Part shown: positions 12,269 through 25,700 of the stretch, one piece after another
Position numbering within the stretch: position 1 is the first letter of the stretch
Layout of the letters: each line of letters starts with the position of its first letter
DNA from: Campylorhamphus procurvoides
Taxonomy: Eukaryota; Chordata; Aves; Passeriformes; Dendrocolaptidae
NCBI GenBank assembly: GCA_013396655.1
Contig: WBMV01003263.1
Span: 501,609-565,608, forward strand
Length of the DNA: 64,000 nucleotides
Direction: 5' to 3'
Position numbers and translations under genes: made by a program
The notes under the pieces: model-generated
What the model was told of the DNA's origin: nothing
What the model saw: only the letters and a program-made list of their open reading frames with translations
Database searches by the model: none

Positions 12269-15200
12269 AGTCATGGGTAAGCCCAGCAGAGGCCGTAGGC
12301 ACAGCCTGGCTGGTCTGCACGGATCATCAATGCCTGAGACATGCGAGGCACCCCACGCTCGAGCAGGCACCTGGTGATTCACAGCATCCATTTCAGTTGC
12401 CAAAACTGTTCAATAAACCACTACCAGACTCGAGGCTTGAAATTCCACAGGGATGTTTAGACTGATAGCTTACCCAGTGACAAACTTCTGGCTTTGAGAA
12501 AGACTGTTAAAACCTATCTTTGGTCGCTTACACACCCTCTCCTCTAGTGCGAGACCTGCCATCTGCCTGCTGTGATTTGCCAGTTCTGCTGCCGTATCAC
12601 CAGCCACGCACCACAGGCAAAAACCTCCCCTGGACTTCTCACCCATGCACTGCTTTTAGACTGTTGCCTGAGAAGGAGCATGTGGCTTAGGGTTAGAGGT
12701 AGGGGGCAAGAGAACCTGGTCATTTGCATCTCAAGCACTGCCATACAAGTAGGCTTCTCCTCTCTGCAAATGGTGAGGAGCAGCAACACCCCCAAAGTCC
12801 AAGCAGGCAGTCCCAGGGAGCTGACACTTCTATGCTGGCACTGCAGAAAGACTGCCAGGCACCAGTCCCTCCTGCATTCACCCAGCTTTTTGGACACTAA
12901 GCAAGGCCCTTGAGGGATAAAAAAAGTCAGCCCTCCACAGACCCCTTATTTGACCTTAGGCACAATCAAATTTTCCCTCCTTGCATCAGCTGCAAGATCA
13001 AAATCACTCATGTGGTATGCATTCCTGCCTTACCCCAGAGAAGCTGATCTGTGGAAACCGCATATGAAACAGCAGCAGTTGTGTGTTCAAACAGGGGACT
13101 CATCCACTTGGCACACAGAAAATTCATGTCCCCTACTCATTCCTTACCTGCCTGAACCCCAATGCATATAGCAAACTATTTTAAAAAGAGGTAATTTGAA
13201 TTAAACAGCACTCCTAAAACATTCCAAAGCATTCTTGAAAACCACCCATTTGGCTGAATTTTATTCAAAAACCTCTAAACAAACACCAAGCTCTGCTGCA
13301 ACACTGCTGCTTTCCCTTTGCCTCAGTAATTCAGTTTCCACTGTGGGGGGCTATTTATCTCATTCCCCTTGCAGCATAAAAGCCATTTCTCCAGTCAAAC
13401 CTCTACATTACAGATGATTATTTTTTCCTTTATCATAAGCCTGCTGATAGTCTATTTCATATGGAGGCAAAGCACACAGCTGAGTGATGAAGGTGGCAGC
13501 AGAGAAGCAATCACGCTCACGCAAGGGACCTCTCCCAGGATTTCATGCTGCTTGCGAAGTCTGCCTCTAGTGCCATGCTGGCTGTACATCACTGTGATTA
13601 CACTGACTAGGTTATTCTGATTTATGGGAGACAGAGAGACGGAGAGGCAGGAAATTGGCCCAGCAATGATGTACTAATGTGTACTCCACTCCTGAAGCTC
13701 CGTGCCTGTAAATACGAAAATGTTAAAACCATGTTTTTGATAAGCATGACAAATCACGCAAAGTCACTACAATTTTATTAGAGGAAACATTTTCAAATGC
13801 ATTGATTAAATTAGGAATAATGACTTGGACCCGAAGTTATAAACCTCTAATTTCATCAGCACTAATGACCTCCTGAAATAGAAGGGAGGAAGTCAGCATC
13901 CTCATGGCTGAGACAAAGAGTGCACAGCACATGACACCAGCCCTTTATCAGCCATGCTGCAATGGATAAAACTGCGTGAGAAGACAAAGAGTGCGGAGAA
14001 CCAAATCACAATCCATGTGTTAAATAGCTTTAGCTACCTGAGATTTCAAACCCTGTTCAAAATTACTTATTTCTTGAGCTCCAAAAAACATTGAGACACT
14101 TAATTGTAATAAAAAAACAGACTACATAAAAGCAATGTCATTCTGTGTGTATTCACAATGAAGCATATGGAAAAATTAATGTGTTCAACCTGTAATCATC
14201 TTCCCAGTGCAAATGGTTTCTGACATGCATTTTCCAAAGTATAAGCTGCATGCAAACATCCCACACACCAAACTGCTAACTCCAAAGGACACGCAGCAAG
14301 GAGCCTGTCATCAGGTGGCATTCACCTTCTCACTCTGCCGTAGCACTACCACTCTTCTCTCACAGAAGGTGCCACTCATCTCTGATACTGACACTGATTT
14401 ACCTCCACAGTCCTACTGAGAGGAGGGAGACCAGGGAAGATGTGGATCTTCCACTGCACGTACAGACTAAGGATTGATCCAATTGTCCCTTACCTTTCTG
14501 ATGCTGACTGAACAAAGTATCATCCATGAGTGGGGCTAACATATAACCTGTACTCCGAGGTGCCACTGTCAAGATTAGAGAGACTTGAACTTGATAAAGA
14601 GCAAGGAAATGAGCAAAGATGACAATGCATCTTCTTAAATGTTCCCCTCGGTACTGGAGGTGGATAGGACTTGTTCTCATCCCTGACATGATTGAGACAG
14701 TCTCAGGACCACATGGAAATGCCTGCATGTACTCAGCAGAGCAGGTGGCAAGCAAAGCAGGGTTCTCATGCCCTGCTTCCCAGGCCCCAAGGATTGGTGT
14801 GACTGCTGCAAAACCCAAGAAGACTCTTCACACTGAAGGTATCTCCTCCTGATGGAAAGAGTCACCTAAACGGCTCACTCACTAGGACCTACTTGGGGCC
14901 TTCTATACTGAGTCCTCTTTTTATCATTCAACAACAGCAAGTTATAAAGGATGTTTTATCCATTTTCTTTTTTGCCCTCCAGTGTTCAGCCTTTTCCCTT
15001 TTGCTCTCTGAAAATCAGAAGCAAGAAGGAAGAGTGAAATGAATGTCTGCTATGTCTGCCAAAATACAATGAATGTGAAGAAAGCAAACTGTTCTTCCCT
15101 GAACTCAATTATCTTTACCTCACATGTCTCTGAAACCAACAAATATAAGAAACTGGTCTTGGAAGAAGAATTGTTTTAACAAAGGTTGCACCTTTAACAT

Positions 15201-17439
15201 TAATGTGGAAGAATAAATCATGCAAAATTGTGGGGAATAAAGCAAAATTATCTGAGTGCTTTCCTTTACCTTCCCTCATAAATAGTCTTTAGATTTATAT
15301 ACTTCTCTTTCTTGTAAGGACTACATCACAAGATAATGCATGATTAGTTCATTAATTCATTAAACTTCATCAGCTTTGTTTAACCTGTCAGATAAATGGG
15401 AAATACATACTGATGATATACAGCTGTGCATTAACAGTTTCTCCATGAGACATCCAAAAAAACAAGCCTCACCTCAAACAAGAAACAATTGAGTTTAATC
15501 TCCCTTCAGGATCCAAAATTCACGCAACACCCTGCCCACCCTCCCTGACCCATCAGAGTACCCTGTCTGGTGAAAAACTGAGTGTCAGAGCTCTGGCTCT
15601 GAACCTCTGGGATGCATGAGAAGCTGGGACCTTGCTGGCTACAGACACATTACTGCATGGCAGAAGCTAGAAAGATGCTCTTCTGTGCACCCTTGGAATT
15701 TCCAGGAACATAATAAAGAAATAATCTCATTTGGGCATCCAGGAACAGGAGAGAATGATTCACATTACGCATTGTAAGCAAATTTGGTCTAAAAGTCCAC
15801 ACAACTAATTATTAGAAATGGGTCACTATTAAAAGAGTTTTACTTTTTTCCTTAAACTGAAATTCAAAATTCAAGGTATGAGTTTTGTTGCTCTTTTTTT
15901 TTCCACTCTTTTTTTAGTATAGGAATAAGCTTTCTACTATTAGTCTGCTTCTGTCATTAAATTCAGTGTGTGCAAACACTGATAGGTGCTTTTTTGCTCT
16001 ATCAAAATCTGTTCTAACAACTGTGAACTACATCTTTTACTGCATTACACAGAGGAAATATTTAGAACAAACAAAAAGAGAACACTGGCTACCCATATAC
16101 ATTAAGTATCTGATAGCAAATTGAAAACAATACATGTGGTAGTGCAGCTGCACATTATGATAATTGAGTTCATCCTCCATCTCTCCAGCCACCGAGTTGC
16201 AGCCCTTTTTCAGTATTCTTATTTTTTCATTATAAATAAAGAGACCTCATTTCCAAACTCTTCACATCTTTATTTTTTCCCTTGAACTCACCTCTGAGAG
16301 ACTTAATGAGGACAGAAAATTGAACAGTGAGTACATTTTATGCCTTATTTGAAAGCACATAATGTTTCTCACAAGTCCTCTTTGTAGGAAGATGTGTCTG
16401 CAAGTACTTCTCTTCTATAAATATATTAGAAAAGATGAAAGAGGGAGACACAGCAGTCTAGGATTCAGACACAGGCTTGTGCCATTCAGCTTCCACAGGA
16501 AGATATACTCCCAAGTCTCCAAGCCCAGGCCAAACCACTGTAGCATAACACCATTGTAGCTGCCACTGTTGGAAACCATGGCCAGTCTGACATCCCTCTG
16601 GGGATCACAGCTGGAACACTGTTGTCTCACAGGCACTTCTAACCATGGTGAGTGCTCACATCATAAATGGAGTCATGGCCATCAGCAGATTGCCTCAAAA
16701 AAGGTCTTTGCTCAACTCCTCTGGACCTTTCCTGATAATTGTTCTCTTGGGTAGTTACATATGACAATAAGAAAAACCCACCCATCAGAGCAACTCCCAA
16801 ATCAGCTGTGCCATGAACATCATCTGTGTTGTTTATATCAAGCAAATGTTGTACAGGTCACATGCAATCCCAAATTTATGTTACTGAGAATCTCAAGGGA
16901 TTTTGGGGTGGGTGCTGAACAGGGAGAGAATATTATGTTTTTAATGAGCACTTTGGCTCCTACAAAAATGCACAGCAACAAAAGCTAGCTACTAAACCTT
17001 CACTGATTTCAGTCTATGCAGAAAGGGGAAGGGAAGCATGGCAGAAATTGCATTCACTGGATTGCAGTCCAGGGTGAGCCCTGGCTGCTGCGTGCTACCT
17101 GCCAGCCAGGGTCCTGGTGCAAAAGCTGACAAAACCACAGAGGTCCCTCACGTGGCCACTCAACTCAGCACACCATCATGAGGATCCACTGGCATGACAA
17201 AAGCTAAGGACTCGGTCAGCACAGATGTGCTCTTAAGACACCAAGTCTGCAATATCCCACCAGCTGTGCACTGCCAGCCCTCCCCAGCAGCAGCCCAGCT
17301 GGTTTAGGGCTAATCTGAAAGATTTTGCTTACTCAGGTCATGAATCTCCAGTGTCCCAAGTAACTCACCTGTGCTGAAACTGGGCTCTGTTCACAATGTA
17401 TCAGGCTCAAACTTGTTTTGTTTTGTTCTGTTCTTATTA
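12269..17439. other. Unique non-coding DNA, no gene seen
   Basis: No supported gene is present. Overlapping open frames in 12,544-12,913 (both strands) and a 139-codon - strand frame at 14,399-14,818 match no family I know. Around 13,730-13,870 the sequence is AT-rich and free of visible repeats. A perfect 12-base palindrome GTGCAGCTGCAC lies at 16,142-16,153. A (TTTTG)-type run occurs at 17,415-17,430. Confidence 0.65.
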
Positions 17440-17464
17440 AATTAAAAAAATATATTTTTTAATT
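17440..17464. repeat. Near-perfect AT palindrome
   Basis: Twenty-five bases with arms AATTAAAAAA and TTTTTTAATT around a short TATA-like centre. It is A/T only, so it may be simple low-complexity sequence rather than a functional cruciform. Confidence 0.75.
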
Positions 17465-18013
17465 AAAAACAAAGCCACAAACATATAATGGTTGGTGTTC
17501 AAGTCCAAACTTTCATCCATGTATGGACCATTATTTACATGTGGGGTCTTTGTCTCCTAGAGCTACCCAATTCAAAATTAATTTACAGCCCTGTCTTCAG
17601 AAAAATAACATAAACCATAGCAAGACAAGACCTCAGCATGGGAGATATAAACAACCTTCAGCAGAACACACTGGGCTGCAAGTGAGCTAACACACAACTA
17701 CAAGAATACCAGGAAACCAAAACATCTAGTTACTCTTAAAAATACCAACACAATATGGTAAACATTTTCTTTCCTATTGTGGACTGCTATAATTAGTGGT
17801 TAGTAAATACTTGTGTGATGGCAGCAACCAGATGTCACAATGGGACGTTGGATAGCACTGGTAGGTACTGTACGAATAAAAAGAGGCAACAGTTGGTCTA
17901 AAGGGTTGATTGTTAATATTGCTTGCATTATTCTAATTTTGGGGGCGGGGGGGGGAATCTTACTCTGAAGGAAATTTTAAAAAGCACTGAGAATATACAC
18001 TGGCTCATCAGGC
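17465..18013. other. Unique sequence with G-run
   Basis: No gene is seen. At 17,941-17,955 there is an impure poly-G run (G5, C, G9) that could form a G-quadruplex. The rest is AT-rich unique DNA. Confidence 0.65.
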
Positions 18014-18072
18014 TATTAACACAGAATAAGTGTGTTAATAATAATTAAAAACAAATACTGTGTTAATAATAA
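18014..18072. repeat. Perfect 10-bp hairpin with repeated arm
   Basis: TATTAACACA (18,014-18,023) and TGTGTTAATA (18,031-18,040) form a perfect stem around a 7-base loop. The right arm with its tail, TGTGTTAATAATAA, recurs exactly at 18,031-18,044 and 18,059-18,072. Confidence 0.85.
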
Positions 18073-20005
18073 AGAAAAATTACTCGAGCAGTAAATGTAA
18101 ATGATGTAGTTTGAGATAAAGCCTAATAATAGCAGTAGTTTTGTTCATATTATTATATGCACTGTTAGTTGAATGGGGTGGTGGATTTAAGACACTTCCC
18201 ATGTTAGCCAACAGTAATTTTTAAACTGAACTGGAAATGAGTTTGTGAAAAATACAAGTATATTTAATTGCAAAATGGACTCAAGCTATGCATTAAATCA
18301 ACTCATCTTATCAGGCTCCCTTCATCTCTAATTCTCACCAGTGGGCAGGAAGCTGTTTCACGTGCCGTTCTGTTAAGCTTCCCACTGATGTACTATAAAC
18401 AGAAGGTTCAAGGTTTCTGCAGGAAGAGTCACAGACCCACCAGGACTTCACGAAGGGTGCGTGTCCTCAGTTTTCCCATGAACCCCTCTCTGTTGTCAGA
18501 GCCATGGCTGTGGGAGCGTGGTGGCTGCAACCCTCTCACTGCAAACAGCTCATCTGAGTAGGAGTGTGTTTAACGTGACCATTCCCAGCAATCTCCCTAC
18601 GCACTGCTCATGCTGAATTTAACATTTGCACTAGACTGTTCAAGATTTCCCGTGAAACTCCCAATTTTTATATTTGTTTGTAAGATACAAAAAAGCAAAA
18701 GTTTAAACCATTAATCTGGCTATGATCATTAACATGCAATTGTTTTTCCATTTAAATCTTTTCATGCACTTGTTGCCCTACAGACTGAAACTCAGTCTCT
18801 CGAGCAAGCCGTGTGCCCACATCAACTCAGGCAGATAGGGAGTTTGCCCCCAGCTACACATGGAGGACAAACCACACAGCTCAGGCACACACTACACATA
18901 AGAGGTTATAGTCAAAATGAATACTTTAAGAAAGGACAACCAAGCCTCTTCCCCTGCCCAGAGGAGGCAAGGGAAGAGCACGAAGCCCATTAAGGCTGAG
19001 GAAGGGAAGGACCTCTCCAGCTGGTGATGCTGCAGCAGGAACACCCCTGCCAGGCTGATAGCAAGTCCCAGCCCCAGGGCTGCAGTGCAGCAGTGATGAG
19101 GGAGCAACTGCAGGAGGACATAAGGAGGTGAAAGGTAAACAAGGATGCACCATTTCCCCTCACACGAGATTAAATGCAAAGCAGTTTCACCAGGCATATC
19201 GCCAGCATGCAGTGAGGGGAAAGCAGCACTTGAAGGGCCTGCAGGATTGCACCTTCAGGAAACATGGGCATCACTCCCACCCATCTGCTCTGGAGTGCAC
19301 AGGGCTTTCAAAGACCAGAAGGGTTAGCAGGAGCCCAGCCATGCCACAGTGCAGCACTTGGGTGACAGCTGCTGCAGGGCTTCCCGGGGGCTGCATCCAG
19401 CTGCACGCACCCAGACACCCTGCGCTGGGTTCTGCTCACAGGGACACCTGCCAAGGGGAAGGCAGCCCGCAAAAGCTACTAAATCCTTCAGCCCAAGCCA
19501 GCAGAGATCCTGCTGTGACCCTGCCAGCTCTGATGGGGGGTCAGATAAAGGGCTCTGCACTCCCCAGGTAGCTCATAAAAAGAGATTAAAGCATCACAGT
19601 CAATGAGACAGTTTTCTTCTATTTGCCCACTCAGGCAGAACAATTTCCTCTGCAGATTAATTTCTGCCTTCCTACACTCAGTGGAGGCCCCAGGGTGTGC
19701 AGGTGGGAGGCATGGGAAAGGCACACCAGAAGGGAGAGGGGCACAGCCAGGGAGGAGGCTCTGCACTCATCCTCCCAGCAGTGGACCATTCCTGCAGGAT
19801 GAGTCTGCTTCCTGCCATGGCAGGGACACAGACCCATAGGCTGCAATGCAAATGGAAGCAAGTCATTACAAAAATAATGGAAAAAGCATTTAGTTGTCTC
19901 AGAACTAAATAACTATTTTCATGGCATTTAGAGTCCATCCAGACTGACTGTGGAGGTCTGTCAGACTGGGAGGTATTCTCTGCTCCTTGCAAATGTGGCT
20001 TTGAC
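18073..20005. other. Unique DNA with GC-richer, CpG-poor block
   Basis: From about 18,980 to 19,800 GC is clearly higher than in the surroundings and many open frames overlap on both strands (up to 147 codons at 19,128-19,571). They overlap because stops are rarer here, not because one frame is favoured. I count only about seven CpG in these 800 bases, so this is not a CpG island. No exon is supported. Confidence 0.6.
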
Positions 20006-20090
20006 TGATGAGGGAACATGAGACAAACATTAGTGAAGTGCCTTGTCAAACTTTGTCAATAATGCAACCAGGAAGCCAGAAGGTGCAGCT
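20006..20090 (-). mobile_element. MIR-like SINE relic, reversed
   Basis: The + strand reads GATGAGGGAACATGAGACA, then TAGTGAAGTGCCTTGTCAAA, then ACCAGGAAGCC. This matches in order and spacing the reverse complement of the MIR core (GATGAGGAAACTGAGGCACA, TTAAGTGACTTGCCCAAGG, then the GGAAGT segment). It is old and diverged, with no ends visible. Other tRNA-derived SINEs share this core, so the exact family is open. Confidence 0.5.
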
Positions 20091-22075
20091 GAGGTGTGAG
20101 AACCACAGATGGATAATCTGCCTAGATAATGCTGCTTTCCTCCCAGGACAGCCATGACCTATCCATGCTCTGGGGATGGTCATCTATCATGTCAGCATTC
20201 CCATCTTCCCCTAAAAGTGCAAAGCTAGCTCCCCAAGGCTCAATATCCCTTAAACCCCTCCATCAGAAGAAATAAAAGAGGAAAAAAGCAGGGATACAGC
20301 GACACTGTATACCAGTCATGCAATTACTAATTGTACATGAAGCCCATATTGGCTATGCTTTTCCCTAAAATTTGCAGAGCACCATCCAACTGAAGTCTGT
20401 ATCAATAAAAAGCATTTGGCTACCTGGCAAAGGGAGTCCACAACCCAAGCCTCAGCTAGGGACCTGCACAAACCTTTTTTAAAAGATGAAGGTCTGCAAA
20501 GGAACACATATACATATTCTCACCTCGATGTGCCTAACATCTGTGTTGTGCTTCATTCCAGGTAACTGAGGACAGCAGGACAGAAACACCAACGCGCCAG
20601 TTCACCAACTGCTTAATGAATTGAGATGTTGTGGGTGTGAGCTGACATTTCTAGGGAAATGCAGTGCACTCACGAAAACGAGTGTGTTGCAGGAGTCTCT
20701 TCAAAAGCATTCAGTTTGTTTTTTCAAGCTGAGAAACTGACAGGATATTGCACTGAAAATATTTGCTGTACAGTCCCCAAGAACTCTCCTCAGCACAGGC
20801 TGAGGTTTCTGTTACTGCCCCGAGCCTCAAGAGAACAGCAAGATAAAGCATCTACATTGTCCTATCTGCAGCATCTCTACCATAACTGCTGCTCACCACA
20901 CCCTGCACGGTGCCTCAACACACTAACACCAGGGTTTGCACTTACCATAAGGTCTTTGTATATTGTAATTCTGAACTTTGTTCCCCGTGTAGAGACTTTA
21001 ATCTCTCAACCTGATTCAAGCTTCTACTACATGACAGTTAAGTACAACATCTGAGCCCTAAGGTCAGATTACTGAAATTTATTTCAAGATCGTGTATTAC
21101 AGAAATCATCAGCTTCCAGCAGGAGCCCATGTGAACAAATAAAAAGACAACAGAGAGACTTTCCCGTTTGTCAGGTGACTATTCACATCTTATTTAGTCA
21201 GTTAAGCATATTGCTGGTGGTTTGAAATGAAGATCAACACAGCCTGCAGACAAGCACAATAATAATGGTCTGTTTTACATTAAGCCCTGCCTAACACCAT
21301 GGTCTTCTCTAAGCAAGCACTTAACCTTCAGCTGCACCTTCTGGAAAGAGCTGCAGTGTTATTAATATACATCTATACTTCACATGCCTCAGAGTCACTG
21401 AAACCAGCCACAGCACCTCCCAGATCATACATCTTTCAGCACTCCATCACTGTGAGAGCCAAAGGCAGAGACTTTGCCCTAGGCTGCCTCTCCCCCATGC
21501 TTATCTGGAGCTGCTGCAGCACTCTCACAGCCACAAAACATCCTGGGCACAAGAAGGTCACTTTAATTAGCAGATGACACTGAGATGGTTTCAGAAATGG
21601 ACAAGTCTTCCACTCTCATTTTCTGTTTCACAGCCTATCCACAGGTCTCTAATTATATACATTCACACCTCCACATAGGATTTAATGAGAGTGGAAAGAG
21701 ATTGTTCATCTGCACATAACACATAATTTTTCTCTAAAATATGGAAAGTTAAGTAAAATGTCAGGAGGAAAGAAATTCCAGGTGACTTTAAATTATTTAA
21801 CTGTCCACACAAAGTCTTTGCATACATCTTGAAACAAAACGTTCCTTTCCATTAAAAAAGTACATATATTTTTAGGAGTTTGAAATTAAAAATGCATCAA
21901 GAAAATGTTGTCTTTAAGATGGTGCAAATCTTCATAGTTCTGCTGATTTCAACAGACTGAAGTACAACAAAAATACTTTTAAGGGGAAAATAATGTAAAA
22001 ATATGTCTTCAAGGTCTTTATTTCAAGGTTGGGGGAGAATTACTCTTCTCACACCTAACTTCCAGAGTTTTTCTT
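20091..22075. other. Unique non-coding DNA, no gene seen
   Basis: Nothing identifiable beyond short open frames (131 codons at most, 20,659-21,054, + strand, unrecognised). I see no CpG cluster or clear repeat. Confidence 0.65.
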
Positions 22076-22106
22076 AAAAAACCCCAAAACCAACCAACCA
22101 ACCAAC
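22076..22106 (+). repeat. CCAA-type simple repeat, left inverted arm
   Basis: Five A, four C, four A, then (CCAA)n. It is the reverse complement, apart from a 2-base insertion, of the GGTT-type run at 22,767-22,791. Further C/A-rich low-complexity sequence continues to about 22,160. Confidence 0.8.
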
Positions 22107-22766
22107 ACAAAAAATCAAACCAAAAAACCCACAAATGAACAAACAAACCTTCCACCCCAGCCAAGTTATAAGGGCAGTACCAACTTCAGTAAGCCTATGA
22201 GAGCCAAATTTCATAAGAATTATTTTTTGTGCATCCATCACTGTTGAAAAAGAAAAGGCTGCAAAGTAGGAACAACTTCACTGATAAATTTCATTAGCAG
22301 AATTTCACTGAAAGAGGAAAATCAAGGAGCCAGTATCAAGCACCAACCTGCTACCTCAAGCTTCACCTGGGATGGGGAAAGGGAGGCCTGAGAGCTCATG
22401 GCAGGAGCACTGCCCAGTGCATTCCTCCTACAGCCAGTGTAGCACTTGCTGGAGGACAGGAGCCACCAGCACCCCACTGATGAACCTGCAGCTTCCCATG
22501 GGCCATTCCCCACCCTGCCAAAGGGTCTATTTTGGTTAGCAAGCCCATAAGCTGCTTCTTCACACAGGTGCTCTGGACCATGTCCACCCCACTGTGCTTC
22601 CTTGGAAAAGGCCACACAGCCTTGTGAGAAGAGGGGTGGTCTCGCCCATGGCTGGGAGCTGTAGGTCCTGGACACCTGCAGATGCAAAATTGTCATCAGC
22701 CTCCAAATCACCTCAATGTTGGGACATTCAGGTTTGATGCATAAACTTTGCTAGTAATAGTTTGCT
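22107..22766. other. Sequence between the inverted arms
   Basis: About 660 bases of unique-looking DNA. It holds a 129-codon - strand open frame (22,322-22,711) that I do not recognise. No transposase or SINE-like body is evident. Confidence 0.5.
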
Positions 22767-22791
22767 GGTTGGTTGGTTCGTTGGGGTTTTT
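22767..22791 (-). repeat. GGTT-type simple repeat, right inverted arm
   Basis: The run GGTTGGTTGGTT, CG, TTGGGGTTTTT mirrors the CCAA arm at 22,076-22,106. About 23 of 25 positions match when one arm is reverse complemented. Confidence 0.75.
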
Positions 22792-25700
22792 GTTGTAATA
22801 GCAGGTTCTGTAGGGTCCAGCTTCCCTCAAAAACCCTTCTGAAAAGAACTTGTCTACCACTGAAAGCTGAAGAACAGCTGCAATTACTGTGACTGGTAGG
22901 ATGCTCAAGTGAATGCATGTTACAGATGGGACATCCTGAACTCTGCAAGCCAGAAATACATTTCCAGTGCTTTTAGTTTATTTTAAAAAGGCCTACTGCA
23001 GTTCTGTAAATGGAGCATACCTCCAGCACTGAGGGTCTCAAGTCACTGATCTGGAATATGCATCTCCTTTGCAAATCCCTTAGTAATCTCAAAAACAGGA
23101 AATGAAACAAAAGCCCACAAATAAATTGTATTTCAGTCGTTGATCAAAACACTGGACATTTCTTCCCAGAACCTCTGACCTTTACTCAATATCTCATGGA
23201 AAATAAAGATTGGAGGGACTTCTGCTTAGGATCACATTTTCCTCTCCTATGCATATCTTCAGCCCTCAGGTCAAAGAAACCTTGGAAGCCAAAACCAGAA
23301 GAAACCACACTTCTCTGCAGAGCTCAGCTCGCTCACTCTGCTCCTCCAGCTCCTTGGAAGGAGGCCCCTTCTCCCATTCTCTCACCAGGAAAGTGCCATG
23401 TCATGATCCCAGGGGCTTCCACCCAGACAGAGCGCTGCTGCAACCCTTCCACTCATGGTGCTGGCGCAGCAGGATGAAGGCAAAGGTCACCCAGATATCT
23501 CATCTTCTACCGTGCTCATCTCATGCCACTCCAAAACCGTATGGCAGATAGCAAAGTTACCAAATGAATCAGGGCTTTCTCCTTCCAAGTACTTATTAGA
23601 ATTATCTGACTTAATTGTTGACAACTACACTGCAAGATGTCATCATACATCAACTCATAGGATCATTTTCCAAACGTTCAGCGATTAAAATGAACTTGTT
23701 CCATTAGCCTCCTTCTCAAAGACAGGAGCATATGAAGTATTAAATATTATTGAGCCAAAAATTTAAGAAACTAAAAACTTCTTTTTTTTTTTTCTTTTTA
23801 TTCAGGGAGGGGAGGCAGGAACCCTTCAGCTGAACTTAGTTTGGGCTTTTTCCTCCCTACTCCTGTTTCACATTTCTCCCTCCATTTTAACCTTTAGAGG
23901 AAACAGAGTGCTTTTTCTGTGTCAGAACAGTCTCCCTGCATGCCATTAATGCTGCAGGTTCCTCTTGTTCGTGGCAAGTGCCTTCCAGGACATGTCTATA
24001 GAAAAGAGAAAGAAAAGCTTTTCTTTATGCTAACGGGACTGGCATCCATTCCTCATGTTACCACTTGCTCAGAACTACACTTCACAGATTCATCTCTTTT
24101 GCTCTTTTATTCCTTCTCACCATTGCTGACTCTGAGACACATTCACCTACTTAAATTCTGCTTGAGCTCAAGTTGTGAGGCATTAAAATATTTTTAATTT
24201 CCAAGGAAAGGAAGACTTAGAAAGGCTGTTCTCACTTTTCCAAAGCACACACACGCAGAGCTTCCCCTGGTTAGTACATCATTAGTATTTCTTTCCAAGA
24301 ATTTCATTGCTTGCAAATAGACTGTTTTCAGGGATATGTGCTTGGTGTAAAATCTTGCACGGAGGTGTTGATTAGCCAAATGCTGCTCATTCTGCATGGT
24401 CTTTTTTTTTTTTTTTTTCTAGTTTGGATCTTTAGGAACATCCTGGGAGGCTAACGACTGCATAAGGCAGGTTTGTGTAAAATGAGCCATGTGTCTCCTG
24501 CGAAATAAAGGCAAAAGAGCACAAGCAGCAGCTGCCATGGAGGGCTTGGATAGGCTCTGACAGGCTGCTGGTGGCACCAGGCTCTCCACCAGGGCTGCGA
24601 TGGATGGGACCTCCCGGACAGCTGCAACTCCTATCTTCACAGATGAGCAGGAAAACAGTCTATTGCTGGGCTGCTTCTGGAACAGATTAGCACACATGCC
24701 GAGGGAAAAAAGGAACACTTGAAGAAGCCTGCTCTCCCATGCTTATTCATGTGACCTTCTGACACAGAATTCATCTTTTGACCCCATCTATTTGGAAATA
24801 GGAAAGAAGAAAACCCATGTTTCAGTTAAAAAGGAACATCCCAGTGTTGACCACAAGTACTTGCCTAACTCTGCTTCTGGAGAACTTATATGTAGGTAAG
24901 CTAGACAGTTCATTATACAGAATATTGCAGCTGGGGGGGGAGAAACACAAACTAAAAATTAGTATTAGTTAAGGTTTGGCTAGGTTTTATTTTACACAAA
25001 TGCATGAAAAAAGTTAAGATGGACATTTTCACATTTGGAAAGCCAAAGCCATGCATTTTAGTCCATGTTATATCTCCACATTAAAACCACAGACCACAGC
25101 TGGTGCTGCAAATACTCAGAGCCTTAAAAAATCAGGTGACTTATACACATTTTCATGTTCTAAAACCCCTTTTTAAGTGGTTTATAGAAGTTGAACAGCA
25201 CTTCAGAATTTGTTTCAAAAAACTGTTTGTTTCAGCCAAGATGAGATTTGACTTCAGACTCTGCTCACACACCTAAGCCTAGAGAACGATTCAAAATTTG
25301 TGCATCCCATGGTCAATCCGTCCACAGAGCCAAAATTATTGCACTCTGGCAGAGAACATTTCTTCTAATTTATAAGTCTTATCTGAGGTAACATGATGAT
25401 TGATGTTGAGTAAGGAAGTTCTTCCAGATTTCATTTGAGGTTAAGCATCTGATTTTCAACATATGCAAACGAAAAAAAAAAGTGTCCTAGTTATAACATG
25501 AAGCTGACATTTCTGAAATGCCTGAGGAAAGACTGCCAATATGTCTTTGCTTCTTTCAGCATTCCTACATTTTCCCTGTCATCATTTTGAAATAGTGGGA
25601 GTCATCCCTCTCAGCACAGCAACCCCAAAGCCTCTGTGATACCAAAACTGACAGCTACATAGCAGAAGCCACAAAAACTGTTTTCCTTCTGTTAGATTAA

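Noticed and set aside
14399..14818. 139-codon - strand open frame
   Set aside because: No recognisable domain, no splice context, and a competing + strand frame over the same bases.
18892..19861. Cluster of overlapping open frames on both strands, up to 147 codons
   Set aside because: All frames are long because the block is GC-richer with few stops. No frame is favoured, no family matches, and CpG is low, so neither exon nor CpG island is supported.
21556..21600. GCAGATGACACTGAGATGG as a reverse transcriptase ADDT trace or reversed MIR
   Set aside because: Too short, and neither family's neighbouring blocks are present.
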